Shown here piece after piece: positions 11,201 to 33,532 of a stretch of 64,000 bases of DNA. The translations under genes and the position numbers were made by a program. This DNA is from Balanoglossus misakiensis (taxonomy: Eukaryota; Hemichordata), in the NCBI GenBank assembly GCA_040954595.2, contig CM082585.2:5890001-5954000 (forward strand), in the 5' to 3' direction. The number at the start of each line of letters is the position of its first letter. Within the stretch, counting starts at the first letter, position 1. Below the pieces are notes generated by a model. It was given only the letters and a program-made list of their open reading frames with translations. It ran no database searches and was not told the DNA's origin.

Positions 11201-12851
11201 TGTCTGCTGTGTCGGCCAGCAAACTGAACCAAGCCGATATGGCTGTCTATATGGTGAACTGCATCTACGTGATGCAGTCTACTCTGGCATTGTATGAATT
11301 CACAGATCAAAGATTGGAAATGCTGGAAGGCCAAGTAAGTGTTTCTAGATGTGTGATAGTGCAGTGGTCAAAACAAGATGGAGTTCCCAGGTGGCGTGGT
11401 TTCTAGGTTTTCTACCCAGATAACCCTCTCCACAGAATAAATGATACAAGAGATTGTATATATGTTTTCAACAGTGACATTGCTGTCTCTCTATATACAA
11501 CTTGGACAAGCCAATCGCTTGGTAATTCAACATGCTCTAGGAAGTAGACATAAATTAAAATTCTGTTAAAAAAACATCAAGGCTGCAACTACTGTCCCTA
11601 TGCCTCTAATCTACTATGTCCGTGTATTGTTAAATGGGTGTGTCTATATGGCCACCTCTATAGGTATATACACCATTGGGACCTTATGCGTCTGTCTGTA
11701 TGTTTCATGGTTCTGTTTTTCCCCTTTCTTTCAGATTGAAGCTCATCTCGACACCATCATCAATGAGCAAGCATCATTCGTATTATCCAGGGCCGGACTG
11801 GCTCATATCTATAGTATTATTCAAAGACACCAACCAAAAGAGGTTAGCGTGGCAATCAATTATTAAAAGCTAGACATACATGGTGGAATTTGGTGTTTCA
11901 ATCACATCTGTAAAATATGCCAAAATTACATACAATGGTCCAGGTTGTGTTGTATTTTCATTTGTTATGTTCGTACGGACCGAATCAAATCATCGCATTG
12001 TATGTTTGATTTTTAGGGGCCGTTGTCATCAATTCATGGTATGGATGCCAACACTTTGAAAGCAGCAATGGTAAGTATCACAGGGCTGACAAGCTCTCCT
12101 TGTCTGAAATGTCCTTCATATTACAAGCTGGATATGCTGTGGAAATAGTTATGCTGAGATTTTGGGTTTCATTGTCCCGGCCTATGTAGGCTTCAGCACA
12201 TATTAATATTCTAGCAAAATGCTGTTATAGCATTGGTTTTCAACTGGTATTTATTTTCACTGTTTTGCAAATTTGGAGTATCATGAATTTGGATCGACCT
12301 AAGTCTACTTACAGAAACGAAAATGTGAAAGAATGTTACGTTTTTCTCGTTAAGTATCTAATTAACTGATAATTTGTGTGATGACACATTGGACTGTTTA
12401 TTGAATGGACTGTTCTTTTCACACAGGGCAAGTTTGATTCGTACTTGTCGTCGCCCGACAGCCTGATAATGCCACAAATGAACTTTATACAGAGTACTTC
12501 ATTGCGGTGAGTTGAACAGGGTACTATTCAAATTTTGAACATAAATAACATACGAATACCAGTATACTTAATGCCTCAAGATGTTTGCCGTTAAATTTAT
12601 GTGCTTTTTGCTTCAAATATTGGCTATATAACTAGTTGGTTTCATCGATTCTTGATGCTGAGATAAACATGTTATTCATTAATGATGTCCTATCTTCACA
12701 CAGGGACAAAGTTTACAAACAGTCGACGGAATTGGTGTCAGCCAGTTACGAGTACGTCTACAAATGCATCATGGATCCCAAGAGCGGATACACCGATCCA
12801 AGATCTGTCGTCATCAGAACTCCTCAGCAGGTGAAAACGTTACTCGGCTAG
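4624..12851 (+). CDS. COG6: Conserved oligomeric Golgi complex subunit 6
   Basis: Nineteen exons join in frame to 642 aa; the human protein is about 657. Exons: 4624-4734, 5969-6112, 6415-6486, 6639-6697, 6903-7014, 7327-7409, 7765-7835, 8065-8158, 8498-8574, 9026-9169, 9489-9553, 9682-9773, 10095-10209, 10599-10730, 11167-11334, 11735-11842, 12017-12070, 12427-12506, 12704-12851. COG6 belongs to lobe B of the COG tether, which captures recycling vesicles at the Golgi and keeps glycosylation enzymes in place. Diagnostic segments include [19 protein letters not shown] near the N-terminus, then [82 protein letters not shown] and [10 protein letters not shown]. The first third is rich in coiled-coil character. 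The start AAAATGGCGGC is close to the TISU initiator type. The last codon is followed by a 3' UTR of about 1 kb ending near the AATAAA at 13803. Exon 15 has a decoy acceptor upstream (see findings), and intron 1 holds a transposable element. Confidence 0.96.
5191..5270. repeat. (GAT)n trinucleotide microsatellite
   Basis: An interrupted GAT/ATG trinucleotide run in COG6 intron 1, broken by a GACG and a GAATTGACG interruption. It ends ten bases before the left end of the TA-flanked element at 5281. The apparent Ser/Ile-rich ORF on the minus strand here is an artefact of the repeat. Confidence 0.95.
5281..5899. mobile_element. MITE-like non-autonomous DNA transposon with TA target duplication
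   Basis: The left end CCGTAGTTTGCCGGGTAAGA (continuing to 5305) is matched exactly by its reverse complement at 5875-5899, giving perfect 25-bp terminal inverted repeats. TA lies immediately outside both ends (5279-5280 and 5900-5901), the target duplication typical of Tc1/mariner-class elements. The 619-bp interior has long C tracts, an internal direct repeat (GAGGCCATATCCGG near 5358 and 5815) and no transposase that I can recognise. Open frames on the minus strand inside it (5337-5579, 5426-5761) look incidental. The perfect ends suggest a fairly recent insertion into COG6 intron 1. Confidence 0.85.
7555..7642. repeat. (CTGT)/(CT)n low-complexity tract
   Basis: A pyrimidine-rich run of CTGT and CTCT units in COG6 intron 6. 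The apparent Cys/Leu/Ser-rich ORF over it is a product of the repeat. Confidence 0.85.
9274..9432. repeat. (AGTAC)n pentanucleotide microsatellite
   Basis: About 160 bases of a degenerate five-base tandem repeat with units AGTAC, AGCAC, AGTAT and AGTAA, in COG6 intron 10. Block-wise runs of AGTAC then AGTAT then AGTAC show variant units spreading in clusters, as expected from slippage. Confidence 0.93.
10783..10870. repeat. Dispersed ~88-bp hairpin element, copy 1
   Basis: Ends ACCCTTTCACC and GGTGAAAGGGT form terminal inverted repeats, and the core contains CCCAGTTCCCC and AAACAATGGATTTGGACC. Two related copies occur at 14851-14933 and 62709-62801. It lies in COG6 intron 14. I recognise no coding content. 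It is probably a small non-autonomous mobile element. Confidence 0.75.
11071..11190 (+). repeat. Local tandem duplication of the intron 14 end and exon 15 start of COG6
   Basis: The 62-base unit starting CTCTCAATATAGCAACTGTG at 11071 recurs at 11133. Each copy carries the polypyrimidine stretch, the acceptor CAG and the first exon codons. The downstream copy, with acceptor ending at 11166, encodes the conserved residues VLSCVLDP. The upstream copy, with acceptor ending at 11101, reads VLTCVSDP and has decayed. Confidence 0.9.
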
Positions 12852-13802
12852 CGTGGAGTTTTGAGTCTGCATCTTGTGCCAAATGTGCACACCTAAACTG
12901 TGACAGAACTCTCGTCATTGGACTTAATTTGACCTGGTACTATTACACACATAGACACGTTACCGAGCCATCTTGTCACCCACAATGGACTAGAGATGTT
13001 GATAAGAATTGAATGATACCAGCATTGGCCTATATTTATGAGTCTGTTTCTGACTTTCTGTGTACAACATAATCACCATTAATTTGCACAAAATCTCCAG
13101 TAATTTTGTGTAGACAGCTTTTAATAGCTGAAGCTTTGTACCTATTAAAGTCCCGATGCTTCGAATTAATTTTTGGGGCTACCTGGTTTAATTTGATATC
13201 GAATTGAGCATGTAGTGCAACCATAGTCTTAATTTTACCTCATGTTTTGGTTTATTTAAATTTTTTGCATACTTTTGCATACTGTGAACTATTCTTCAGT
13301 ATAACCATTTATATTGGCGTTATGTCTGCAGAACAGGTAGCAGTGGTCAAGGTGCATGCTAAAAATCTTGAAAAGGGGGCAAGGTATCGAAATAATACTT
13401 AGGGTGGATGTATCTGTGCTATTTGAGCCTTTCAATCATGTTGCGGTGATTCCACTCTATAAAACAAAATGGCCGCCACACTACATAGCCAACTATGTAC
13501 CCTGCATCACAGTGCGATCTACTCCTGAAGTTTATATGCATGGTAGTGACATCTGTTTTTGTCATTCATCAGTTTCCTTTGCAAAAGTCATAATTATCAT
13601 GAAGGTTCTAATGGTCTGCTTTGTCTTCTTGCAAATAGTGCAATATTCTACATGGATGTAAAGGTTTGCATGTAAATGTGACGAATGTGGGATTCAATTT
13701 TGGATTGGTAAAAAGCATTTTTTTTCAGAAACTTATTTTTACTTCACGGTAATGTACATACTTTTACATATATTGGAATTCTTGGTTAAATATATTAATT
13801 AA

Positions 13803-13808
13803 AATAAA
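13803..13808 (+). terminator. Likely COG6 polyadenylation signal
   Basis: AATAAA, followed within about 25-40 bases by a GT-rich stretch (TTGTGTTATTG), about 950 bases after the COG6 stop codon. It is the first canonical hexamer with good downstream context. Confidence 0.6.
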
Positions 13809-14024
13809 GATATGTTTGACATGCAAAACTTGTGTTATTGTTCTTTGAGTAACCGCATCCGGATTGTCTGGATTAAAGGGGCACATTTTTTGACAGTTTT
13901 GTTTATATGTGCATCTTTCGGTACTAAGATTAAAATGTTATGTTCACTGAAATATGAGTAATGGCTGGATGTCAAAACTGATCAACTCACACTCTTTATA
14001 TGGACATAATATGCAAATACTTCC

Positions 14025-14085
14025 ATCATACATACATACATACATACATACATTCATTCATTACATACATACAAAATACATACAC
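14025..14085. repeat. (CATA)n tetranucleotide microsatellite
   Basis: A run of CATA units with CATT interruptions in the COG6/RSF1 convergent interval. It generates His/Tyr/Ile-rich false ORFs on the plus strand. Confidence 0.9.
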
Positions 14086-14850
14086 AAAAAATATAAACAC
14101 ACACATGTATATAAAGCTTGTAACCACATTCTCACATACTGTTATAGAGAAACACAACATTTATTCTGAATTTACAGCGGCATTTAATGTTCAAAGAACT
14201 GTTGTAATAAATATGACTTCTTTTTTGTAATATTTTCAAAACTAACTAGGAAAATAAACAACATGTTCATTTACAGTACGTTTCTTCATCGTTTTTCTTC
14301 ATTTTTTACGAGCGGAATCACGGCGTAAAATCATGGAATAAAACTACGTGGGAAAAAGCGCTATACATATATTGAGTTGAAAAATACATTTGAGAAATAA
14401 CGTTTCATAACACTGACAAAACAAAGACTTCATAAGTAATGATATGCTGAAAACAGGCATACACACATCCAAAATTCTAGTTTATAAACCGACGGTAACA
14501 GAAATCGTATACTGTACATTATTCTGTATTTAACCATCTCGTGAAATTTATACATGACTTAAACGTGGATTTAAAACTGCTTGATGTTTTAAAAATCTAA
14601 AATACTACATGCCTTTGTACAATGTTTTGTTAGAATTTCACTACGCTAACACAACGACTGGAGATAACCTACGAAAAGTGTACCTCAAGGTAAAAGATAT
14701 GAAATATTGGAGCAATACAATCGAATAAACCATTCTTAAAATGACTTTTTTTTACATATTTTGCATGACGTTTCACTCACTGCTTGATTGTGTTTGTACA
14801 CATAGAAAACCAGGGTGATAACTGAACTGGAAATTTTGGTTTTAGTATAA

Positions 14851-14933
14851 ACCTTGCACCCCCATTTCCCTCTTTTAGAGGTCCAATTTTACCATAGGAA
14901 ACAATGGATTTGGACCAAACCATTCGGTGAAAC
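14851..14933. repeat. Dispersed ~85-bp hairpin element, copy 2 (degenerate ends)
   Basis: It shares the core ACAATGGATTTGGACCA and the CCCCCATTTCCCTCTTTTAGAG block with the copies at 10783 and 62709. Its terminal arms are eroded (ACCTTGCACC and GGTGAAAC). Confidence 0.65.
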
Positions 14934-17214
14934 AGTGTGCAGTGGAATGCTATCCCTCCACACGCGTATTTAGGGACTGTTTCTGGCTGTGATAATTACA
15001 AGCGGAGTCAATGGCAGTCCCAAGAACCACTTTACGACTCTAACCGCACTCAGAGAAGACAAGCAGCCCCTTTCATTGGCAAGAGAATGCTGTTCTACCA
15101 TTATCAACCAAGTTTCAATGACAGTAAGCTACCATGGTTGGCCATACTTGAGGCTGTGGCAAGTCATATCATGGCCGATTGTGATTTATTCACCAGGAAT
15201 AATATATCCCAATGATAGTTTACCTTACTCATCACAAAAAACATTTTCGTCTGATACTAATCTACACCATGGGTACTGTGTGTTAAGATGAATGCACGAT
15301 AGAGATGATGGTAATATCAACACGACAAAAAAAAAATGAAAGCCCAAACACTGGCCAACTGGGATACTTCAATTGACATTTATATCTGCTGTTTTTTAAC
15401 TATAAATCCTCCATGTCAATTCTGATTTCAGAATCATCAGTTGAATCAAAACTGATTCTACTCAGAACTGAAAACCATGCACCAGTACAACAGAATCGAT
15501 TTGGGAAATATCTCTTGCTGTTCAGTGCCCACTAGATACACTCTACCAATGCGATAATTACTTTGATACTCAACAACTTTATTAAAACAGGTTATACATC
15601 CTAAAGGGTTACTCTACACCACTTAGTGGTAAATATACACTGAAAATGAACACACAAAATATTCTTCGCACAAAAAATATCAACTAAACCATAACATGAA
15701 ATGTACTCTTTGTAGGTTTTTCTTCAATGAGGACACAGTAAGTAGTAAAGATTATACAAAGTAGTCTGAAAATCTAGGACCTTCAGACGTATCGCACACA
15801 AATCACCTCTCTGATTTTTAGCTAGTTGCAGAGAATGGCAGGTTACGTGATCTAGACATGCCATGAAAATTATGCTTTCGTTGCGGAACAGATTTTTGCT
15901 ATGGAGATGGTACATACATGTATACCAACAATACTACTGTCATAGAGTAATTAACATATGAGCTGGGCCGTGTTATATATTATCTGAGTCAAAGGTCTCA
16001 GACCGTTAGTTATATGGACCTGTTGCAATGTGTCAACAACTCTTGAGGAACATTAATATAGATTAATCCATATGTACCTAAATGTGATTTCATCAAATAA
16101 TGATGGAAAGAGAGAACAAAATATTAAAACGATGCATATGTTTGAAAACGCAGATTCAAAACAATTAATTAGCAATATCATGAAGATTTCCTAGTACCTT
16201 AAATTATTCGCAAACTACATACTAGTAGTAAGATAACGACCTTGGCCATTGTTCATACAAAGTTAGTATATACTGCACAAGTTTTAGTATCCCAGCATGC
16301 TTAGCAAAGTGGCCCATAGGGACAAAGCAATTCTTGGGGTTGAAACCTGTAATAGTTCTGGCATCTAGATATCAGCCAAGTCTTAAGAGGGTACGACCCA
16401 ACAGATATAAGTGATAGTGATATTTAAAATTACGTTAATAGTGACATACTATTGGAGGGGTATTTTGGTAGCCATGGCAACTGAAGCTACCATAGAAACA
16501 GAATGGGTACTGTGTATTGCCATACCTACTAGTATATGGCACTGATGAAACAGTTACGCACTGTTTAACGCTAATTTCAACATGCATGTACACAGTATAT
16601 TTTCAGTATCATTTTTTAATACACGCCACATTGTAGCGATAAAAAATAGGTACAGCCTCACTACTCTAATCAGACAACAACAACAGATTTAAGCTAACAC
16701 ATCGAAGTTAGTTACCCACATTAAAAGACTGAAAATGTTAAAAGTTAGTTAAAAGTTTGATAGCATATGATATATGTACTTTACTTTTTTGGCAGACTCT
16801 CTCTGTTTTTAATAATGAAGGGGAGTTTACGATAAAAACACAGACAGCTGGCTTAAATTTACAATATCTGGATTTTGCTAAAGACATATTTTAGGAAAAA
16901 TACTCTTAATTTAAAATTCACCGCTTTTTCGAAAGCAATTTTATTGATTGATTGATTGTAGAAGCTGTATTAGTATAACTGCAGTCTTTTGTGTTGACAG
17001 TATCGCTGTTCTGAGATGCTGTGCGTATATAACTATCAACTGGGTTCGTCTGCACTTTTGGGTTCAGTCAAATCTATCAACTCTGCAGCTTATCAGTTGC
17101 AATGTTTCACACTGCAACAGAATGAGTATCCAAGCACTGTGCGATACTACTGGTCCATCAACTGATGCAAATGTCTCGTCTATACTACAGAGAATTTTTT
17201 TTTTTTTTTCATTT

Positions 17215-26900
<9,686 letters not shown>

Positions 26901-27847
26901 GTTGGATTGTAATTATCCTTGCGTGAGGGCGCACTTGTCAATAAATTTTCGTGTTTGTAGATTTCAATCACTGCTGTGAGTTGTGTTCACCTTTCGACCA
27001 TCTGACATCTACACACAAGGACTGTCGTACCTTTTTGTCGTACATAGAGAATTTTTCCACGGAATAAAGTGTCGGTGGAATCTTTTGTGGCCAAATTTCA
27101 TCCATTCTTTGCTTTGCTTTATTTTTAGGTAGTTGCTGTACCATAAGCTTACTAGTGACTGTTCGAAAAAGCGCCGCATTAACCCATTGTTAAAAGTGGC
27201 GATACAATATGCTATCTAGAATCTAGTAGAAGGAAAATTATTACAAATTGTGTTCTCCAGAGTCGTGCACCAAGACAAGATGCCTTTGTTTTTATAGCGC
27301 ATGTACAACTATGGGGGCGCTGCTACTAATTAAGAGTACAATGTACTTGAGTGAAATAGCTTGAATACTAGTACATTTATAAGAATCTAAGGCAAAGTAG
27401 CCATTTTTGCAGACTAACTCAATTGCCAGCTTTGCATTTGGAAACTGTATGTCGTGCTTGCGGGCACATATAACGTGTGGCAGGACTGATCTCATATGAT
27501 AGAATGCTACAGGTTGAGCAGAATGAAAAAATGAACACTTTAAAAAGATCTTGACGTCACAGATGATGGAGTTAATGTCGAGCGTGCAAAATTTTAAGGT
27601 AAACACTTCGTGATATCGACATATCTGATATCTTTATTTCTCCTTGTGGTCGTTTCATTGAATTGCATTTTGACAATACGGACTGTTTGATTACGATTGT
27701 TTGGACGTAATCCCAAAATATGACGTCTCCGTGGGCATAAAAAAGTTTCTGCTGTGGTCGAAATTCGTGTGAATTAGCGCGAAAAAAAATGTATGAGTGA
27801 ACTGGTATCCATCTTGGGTTTATTCATACGAATCTCCTTTCTCCGTA
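26901..27847. other. RSF1 promoter and 3' UTR of the downstream NT5E-like gene
   Basis: About 950 bases between the RSF1 start (26900, minus) and the stop of the second nucleotidase gene (27848, minus). Minus-strand AATAAA signals (plus TTTATT) at 27819-27824 and 27633-27638 suit the nucleotidase 3' end. The remainder should hold the RSF1 promoter. I see no gene; the ORF at 27292-27606 (-) is not recognisable. Confidence 0.6.
27633..27638 (-). terminator. Candidate poly(A) signal of NT5E-like gene B
   Basis: The minus strand reads AATAAA about 210 bases after the stop at 27848. A second copy at 27819-27824 is only about 24 bases after the stop and is less likely on spacing grounds. Confidence 0.45.
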
Positions 27848-30800
27848 TTATAACCATTCTAACACTGTAGTGATGTAGATTGTCGTTATGATATATACCA
27901 GTGTGTTGAGCAATGGAAACTTCCGATACTTTGGCGCTGAACTGATACCACAATCAGTGTCTTCGTAAAATGTCGATCTGCCCTCGACGCCATTGTAGAG
28001 AGGACTGACCGTTGAGATGTACGCAGATGTTATGTCGATTTCTGGATCTCCTGTCAGAAAGTAAAGTCAAAGAAATGAACACTCCCCGCTTGCGGGCGCT
28101 GTGCCGAGTTTGTATGCAATGTGTGCTGAAGATGCGCTAATATTATGCTAAGAGTATGCTGGCACACTGCCAACGCGTTGCCGCATTTTGCTGCATCCGT
28201 ATTGAAGCCAGTTCACTGAATATTCGTGTGATACGTGAAGTTGTCTTTGCGAAGCTGTCGAATTTATTGCCGTGTGTTTTGTACCATATAAGATAACTTG
28301 GTCTGACTAATGGCGATGATTATGTCTGAATTCTAACTACGTACGGTTAATTATGAAGTAAACTTAAAATTTCAGGCCACAACGTTTCAAAACACAACAC
28401 AGCGACGAGGCTCACTTTACTTACCGGTAACTTGGTTCATCTTGTTATCAGAAATCATATCAAAGCCTCCGCCGCCGGACGCAAGATAATTATTACAAAT
28501 AATTGTGTAGGTTGCATCCGAATCCAGGTCTACGAATTCTGGGACATCACAGTCGGTACAAACAACCTGCGCTTTCACAACGCGTTCATTGGCGGGTCTC
28601 CTTGTGTCAAATACGACGCGTAAACCTGCGCAAAAAATAAATAAAATTCGGTTGATTCCTACACTTGATAAATCGCAATTTCGAAAGAGCGGGGACGTTC
28701 ACTGAAAGTGTAGAGGTTTTTGGTGTGAGTGCAGTTGCCATTTTCTTGTAATGTGAAAAGTGTACAAAAGTCAGTTAGACAAATCCTATGTATATAACAA
28801 ATAGGCCTACATCTTTACATATTGCAGTTCACAGTGTTTAGATTACATGTGTTTTGATTCAACAATTTCAGTGTTTTACCTGCCATTTGTAGGAAACTTT
28901 GGAGTAACGTTTCGCCGTCATATCGTGCAACGGAATACTCCAGAGCTTCGAGGAGATATTTTCCTTGTATGTCTAGCAGGTCCAATGTATTTCCGTAAGG
29001 CAGAGCATTCATAACATCGCCTACTGTAACGTTACCTGTAAGAATGGTGAACAAGACAATTGGGTGGTTTATTTACGTCGATTCTTAGACTTAGTAGAGA
29101 TGTAGTCGACTAGTTTAGTACGGGGACAGGGTGGGGAAAAATTTGGAATAGTCCCAGTTGAAATAGAAAACTTTCACTAGGCCTAAGTTTGTAGGTTTTT
29201 CAAAGATGGAAATCCTCACTCACAGTCAAATATGGAAACAACCAAATCTAATCTTTTAATGGAGCTTATTTTAAAAGCCCTGGTCGGGATCTCGTACAAA
29301 TGTACGAACAAGAATTGTTCCAACCACAGACTCGACAGCAGCAGTGAGAATGTATGTATGACTGCGGCGTTACTACTGATATAAATATTGGTTTGTCCGC
29401 GGAGGTAGGAATGTCCGATCGTTAATTTTGAGGCTTTAAAGGAGTGATTATAACATACCACGGGAATAATGACCAAGCATTTTTTGTCAGAACAAAGGGC
29501 GACGCATTTAGTTGTTTACTCAAGACAGATACAATGATAAGAGTTAAGGATGAGATCATAACCTTGTTATCAGAGCGATAACCACCGAACACGCTCTATG
29601 AACATACACGCAGGTCAGTGATTGCAAATTGTGTATGTGTGTCAGAGATAACTTAAACTAGTTCACTCGAACTAGAATATTTGAAATCTCCTGATTCTTA
29701 AAAGCATATGCGTGACATTTTAAAGGGCCAATTCTCAATCCCGGGTTCTCGCATGAGTGATTTTGACATTGTATGTTAACGCTGTACAACACCTTTGTTT
29801 TCCATTTAAATCTTTATGAAGTTAATCCATTTGCTTTTTAGATAAAGCTGATAAAGAGGGCACTCCGTTACAAACGTATCTATTACAGTATTCCCACAGT
29901 ACACAAAGAACACCCTATACCTACCTAGGTAGTTTAACCATTCAACGCCCTAATCTTTCCTGTCAAAATGTTGGTGTAAAATTTTCTTATTTTTGCATAT
30001 TTTTCTCCATTTTTTCCGTAATTTTGGACCAAGTGAGTATTATTTTACATTAGCTACAAGTCTGGATGAAAAGTTTAGAAATAATCTGGAAAAAGTTCTA
30101 GTGACGAATAATTTTGTGAAAGATGAAAACAGGTATAGACATTGGTGCTGACAAGCTAGGTTTAAACCTCCATCTTGATATGTGATGCATGCAGGATGCA
30201 TAATATACTGGTCCTGGTATCATTCTTTCTTCTGTTCAAATTAAATAACGTAAATATATCAAGTATAATTTTAATTGTCTGTGACATTAATATCAGGAAG
30301 CAATCTGGCTTCGTTTTCACATAAAAAGAATAAAATATATTGTAAATTGACCAGATAAACATCGAACGGGATATTTCCGTTGCGATGAGCTACTCAGCGG
30401 AAACCTATATTCACATTGATTTTAATACCTTGATAAATTGAGTCCCCGAAGCTATCGCTGTTCCATATAATCATGTTGACGTTGGTATATCCCAGTTTCT
30501 TGTAATGATGTACAGCTCCATCTGTTATCATGTTGCCAAGGTTACACTCTTGCAGACGACACGTCTGCGCGCTGCCGTCCAAGAGCACATGGCTGTAGCC
30601 AATCAGCTCCGCGGTTACAGAATCGAGATGTGATTTCCATTTCTCCACCTCTTCAAGCGTGTCCTGGTCTTTGAAAGTCACATTGAAAAAAGTTGGAAAA
30701 ATGCAAGTTATAATTTATACTAAGAGGAATAGGCGATGGTAGAGATGGTTAATGAAGTAGAGATTTAAAGACAAGGCTGTTTTCGAGATCTTCGTTCCCG

Positions 30801-33532
30801 GAGAATTCTAGTACAAGACTTTTTTAGCGTATATGCAACAACTGAAACGAATAAAATCAGGTTTATTCAACATCTTCTCAAATGATTTCAAATTTCTACT
30901 CGCTTTTGTTGTTTTTTTCTTTGTTTTTTTTAGTTTGTTTTGTTTTGGTTTTGTCTTGTGCTATATTTCGCAACACTTTCAATAAATGGCCACTGCGTTT
31001 GTTTCCACACGTTCGCGAAATACTGGTGCCATTAATCCATCTACCAAATACATGTGGGTTTTTTTTCAGGGTACACCACAAACACGCATGCGTACCTTCC
31101 TCTACACTATTGTCCAGAAGGACGGGATTACTGTCCTCTTTCCAAGAGACCACGTTTCCATCGTCGTCGAAAGTGACCTGGAAATATCCCAGATATTTGC
31201 CGTAGTTGTCGGCTGTAACCACAGGCACTTCAACGGAAGGGTCGTGGAGTGACTTGACCACGGTCGGGTACGGTCCCTCAACGATGTTCACGTCTTCCGG
31301 TGCGGGCGGAACACCTGGAAAAAAAGTCTTTTAGTTAAAACCAGGCATATGCAGGCCTCCTTGTATTGCAAGAACCTGTTCATATCACGTCAAATGACTT
31401 ACACTGATTTTAGGATAAAATATGACGACAGTAAACAGCAATATACTGCTCACTCTTGCCTGTACAAATGTTGCTGCTAAAACAATAAGTCATGTTTGCA
31501 AATTAATTTGGACAACTTGAGAGGACACTCTACTTATGCTTTTCTCGCTGTGCGGTTAAATTTTGCAGTTTCGCTTCTTCCCAAACACACAAAAGATAAA
31601 TTATAGTTTTTAAAGACTTCACATATACCTGTATACAGCAAAGAGTGCGAATGTCCACCAACGACCACATCCACGCCCTCTACCTGTTCAGCGATCTCCT
31701 TGTCTAAGGAATACCCAGAATGCCCCAGTGCGATGATTTTATCAATCCCATCAGCCTTTAGTCTGTCCACTTCCGCTTTCAAACTTTCCACTTCGTCTTC
31801 GAAGACCAGATCGCCTGAAGACAGTATTGTGATGAGAAAAGCAAAAACAAAAAAATCATGTCGTTGTTTCATATACCCCTCCGTGTGTAATTTACTGACA
31901 CAGCAACTATTAGAAAGAATAATTAAAACTTGTAGAATTAACGAAACAGTAACATACATGCTAATCAACTTAAAAGGAACAAAAATCTAATAACTTATAA
32001 AATAGTAAAGTTGCTGCCCGACTAAAATATGATAATCTTACACTTGTGTATTCAGTCAAAAAAACTTCAGCAAGCCAGATCGGAGTGACAACGTGTTTCT
32101 TACCAGTGGGTGTGGTCTGTGGTGTGTCTTTGTAAGTATATCCCACTATCCCGATTCGCTGGCCGTCGATGTTGATAACAGTGGATGGAGTGAACAGTCC
32201 GTCGATGGTGGGTTCTTGGCTGGCGTCGATGTTCGCACTGATCACCGGGAAGGTGACGTTATTCAAGAACGGAACCAGCCCCGAGACGCCGTTGTCAAAT
32301 TCGTGGTTTCCCAGCGACTAGAAGACAGTAAAGAATTGCCTCGTAAGTACAGTGTTGCTGTTTTGACAGGTTAATTGTAAAAAAAAACAGTCACCTTTGG
32401 CCAAAAGAAAGGTAAATACCGACCGCCAATTAATGGCGTATGAAATCTCATATTCATATCCTTGCGGTTGCAGCACGTGCGAACTACTTTATATAATCTT
32501 ATCATGCGGTCAAGAATGGTGTCGGTACTATACTCTACTACTGTCTATGCTATAAGCGAGTTTGGTCCGAACGCTTTATTGAGCTACTAGATAAAACGGC
32601 AACCAATGCCCAAACGAACTAACTCCCAGGTCAGAAGGAAACTTGCCACAAAGCGCGTCTATTATGCCTAGAGGCCTGTTGTAAATCTCCGACAGTGTGC
32701 CGAATGTAAAAAAAGTGAGAAAAGGTATCGGGCGCTAGAAAAAATTGAATGCAATTTATATGATGACGTGAACAAGTGCGTGACTGCAAATGTGTGCTGG
32801 CGAAAATGTTCATGTCAACGAACTTGAAAGGTTTGCATTGAAACTGGAGTGAGTATGTAGGGTACTACGGCCACCATGTATCATAAATAGCGAATTACCT
32901 ATCTTAAATCAACAACCGCAGATCTGAAGGAGATATAAAATACTTATAGTCAGACCCGATAACAAATAGGCCTACATTCTACACTCTGCGCCTTTGCATG
33001 GGTTGTGTAATATCAGAAGATGATGCCACTGTGTGGTTCTTAGACTTACGGCACTGGAGAGGAGAGTTTCCTCAAGCCGATTTATTGTATGGTATGAAGT
33101 GTTTTAGTTTGAGTTAGCAGGAATTAATGTGAGAGTGTTTCACTAACGACCGGGCGTCCGCACACTGTGAAGTGAACCTACCATGCAATCGTACTCCAAG
33201 GAGTTCATGAAGTAGGAGCTGGCGGCGCCCTTGAAGACGAAGAACCAGGTCGTGCCTTGGAACTGGTCGCCGGCGTCTATTAAAATCACGTTAGGGTCTG
33301 TGCTTCTTATCTCCGAAACTTTGGTCGCAAGTCTGGCGATTCCACCGTAGCACTCGCCCCGCGCCAGCTCCTCTTCCGTGCAAGTGCCGCCGTTCTTGTT
33401 GATGGCTTCAAACCGCTGGTGGTAATCATTGGTGTGTAGTATAGTGAGAGTCCAGTCCGCCAGGGTGAATGCTAGTGAACTGGAAACCGCCAGCAGAATG
33501 AACAGGGAGCCTTCGGTTGTCATCATCATCAT
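27848..33532 (-). CDS. Ecto-5'-nucleotidase-like protein (CD73 family), tandem copy B
   Basis: Eight exons, 589 aa (human NT5E is 574). Exons, 5' to 3': 33532-33182, 32317-32104, 31814-31629, 31314-31096, 30668-30429, 29035-28880, 28625-28425, 28050-27848. A signal peptide (LFILLAVSSSLAFTLA) precedes the metallophosphatase domain. Its metal ligands are in HTNDYH, DAGDQF, GNHEFDNG, GHSGYS and VGGHSH, all intact. The 5'-nucleotidase C-terminal domain has LLDGSAQTCRLQECNLGN, LPYGNTLDLLDIQG and YLASGGGGF. A hydrophobic C-terminus after a Ser/Cys region suggests a GPI anchor at the cell surface. The family hydrolyses extracellular AMP to adenosine. However, the usual NGGGIR substrate motif reads NSDSFGDS at residues 393-400, so substrate or activity may differ. 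Four ATGs lie in a row at the start; the shared MTTEGSLF with copy A supports this region, and an upstream in-frame ATG at 33571 is less likely. Confidence 0.93.

Larger units (their letters stand above)
12852..17214. other. Convergent 3' UTR / intergenic region between COG6 and RSF1
   Basis: COG6 ends at 12851 (+) and RSF1 at 17215 (-), so both 3' UTRs should extend into this interval. The COG6 poly(A) signal is probably the AATAAA at 13803. For RSF1, the minus strand has AATAAA where the plus strand reads TTTATT near 16940 and again near 15580; either could be used. The rest is AT-rich with a CATA microsatellite and one dispersed hairpin element. I see no further gene. The small ORFs at 13356-13661, 14937-15291 and 16948-17415 match no family I know. 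Confidence 0.6.

Noticed and set aside
11112-11406. Alternative ORF frames across COG6 exon 15
   Set aside because: One is the decoy-acceptor frame and the other is the real exon plus read-through into the intron; only 11167-11334 fits the COG6 alignment.
13954-14230. His/Tyr/Ile-rich ORFs
   Set aside because: They are translations of the CATA microsatellite.
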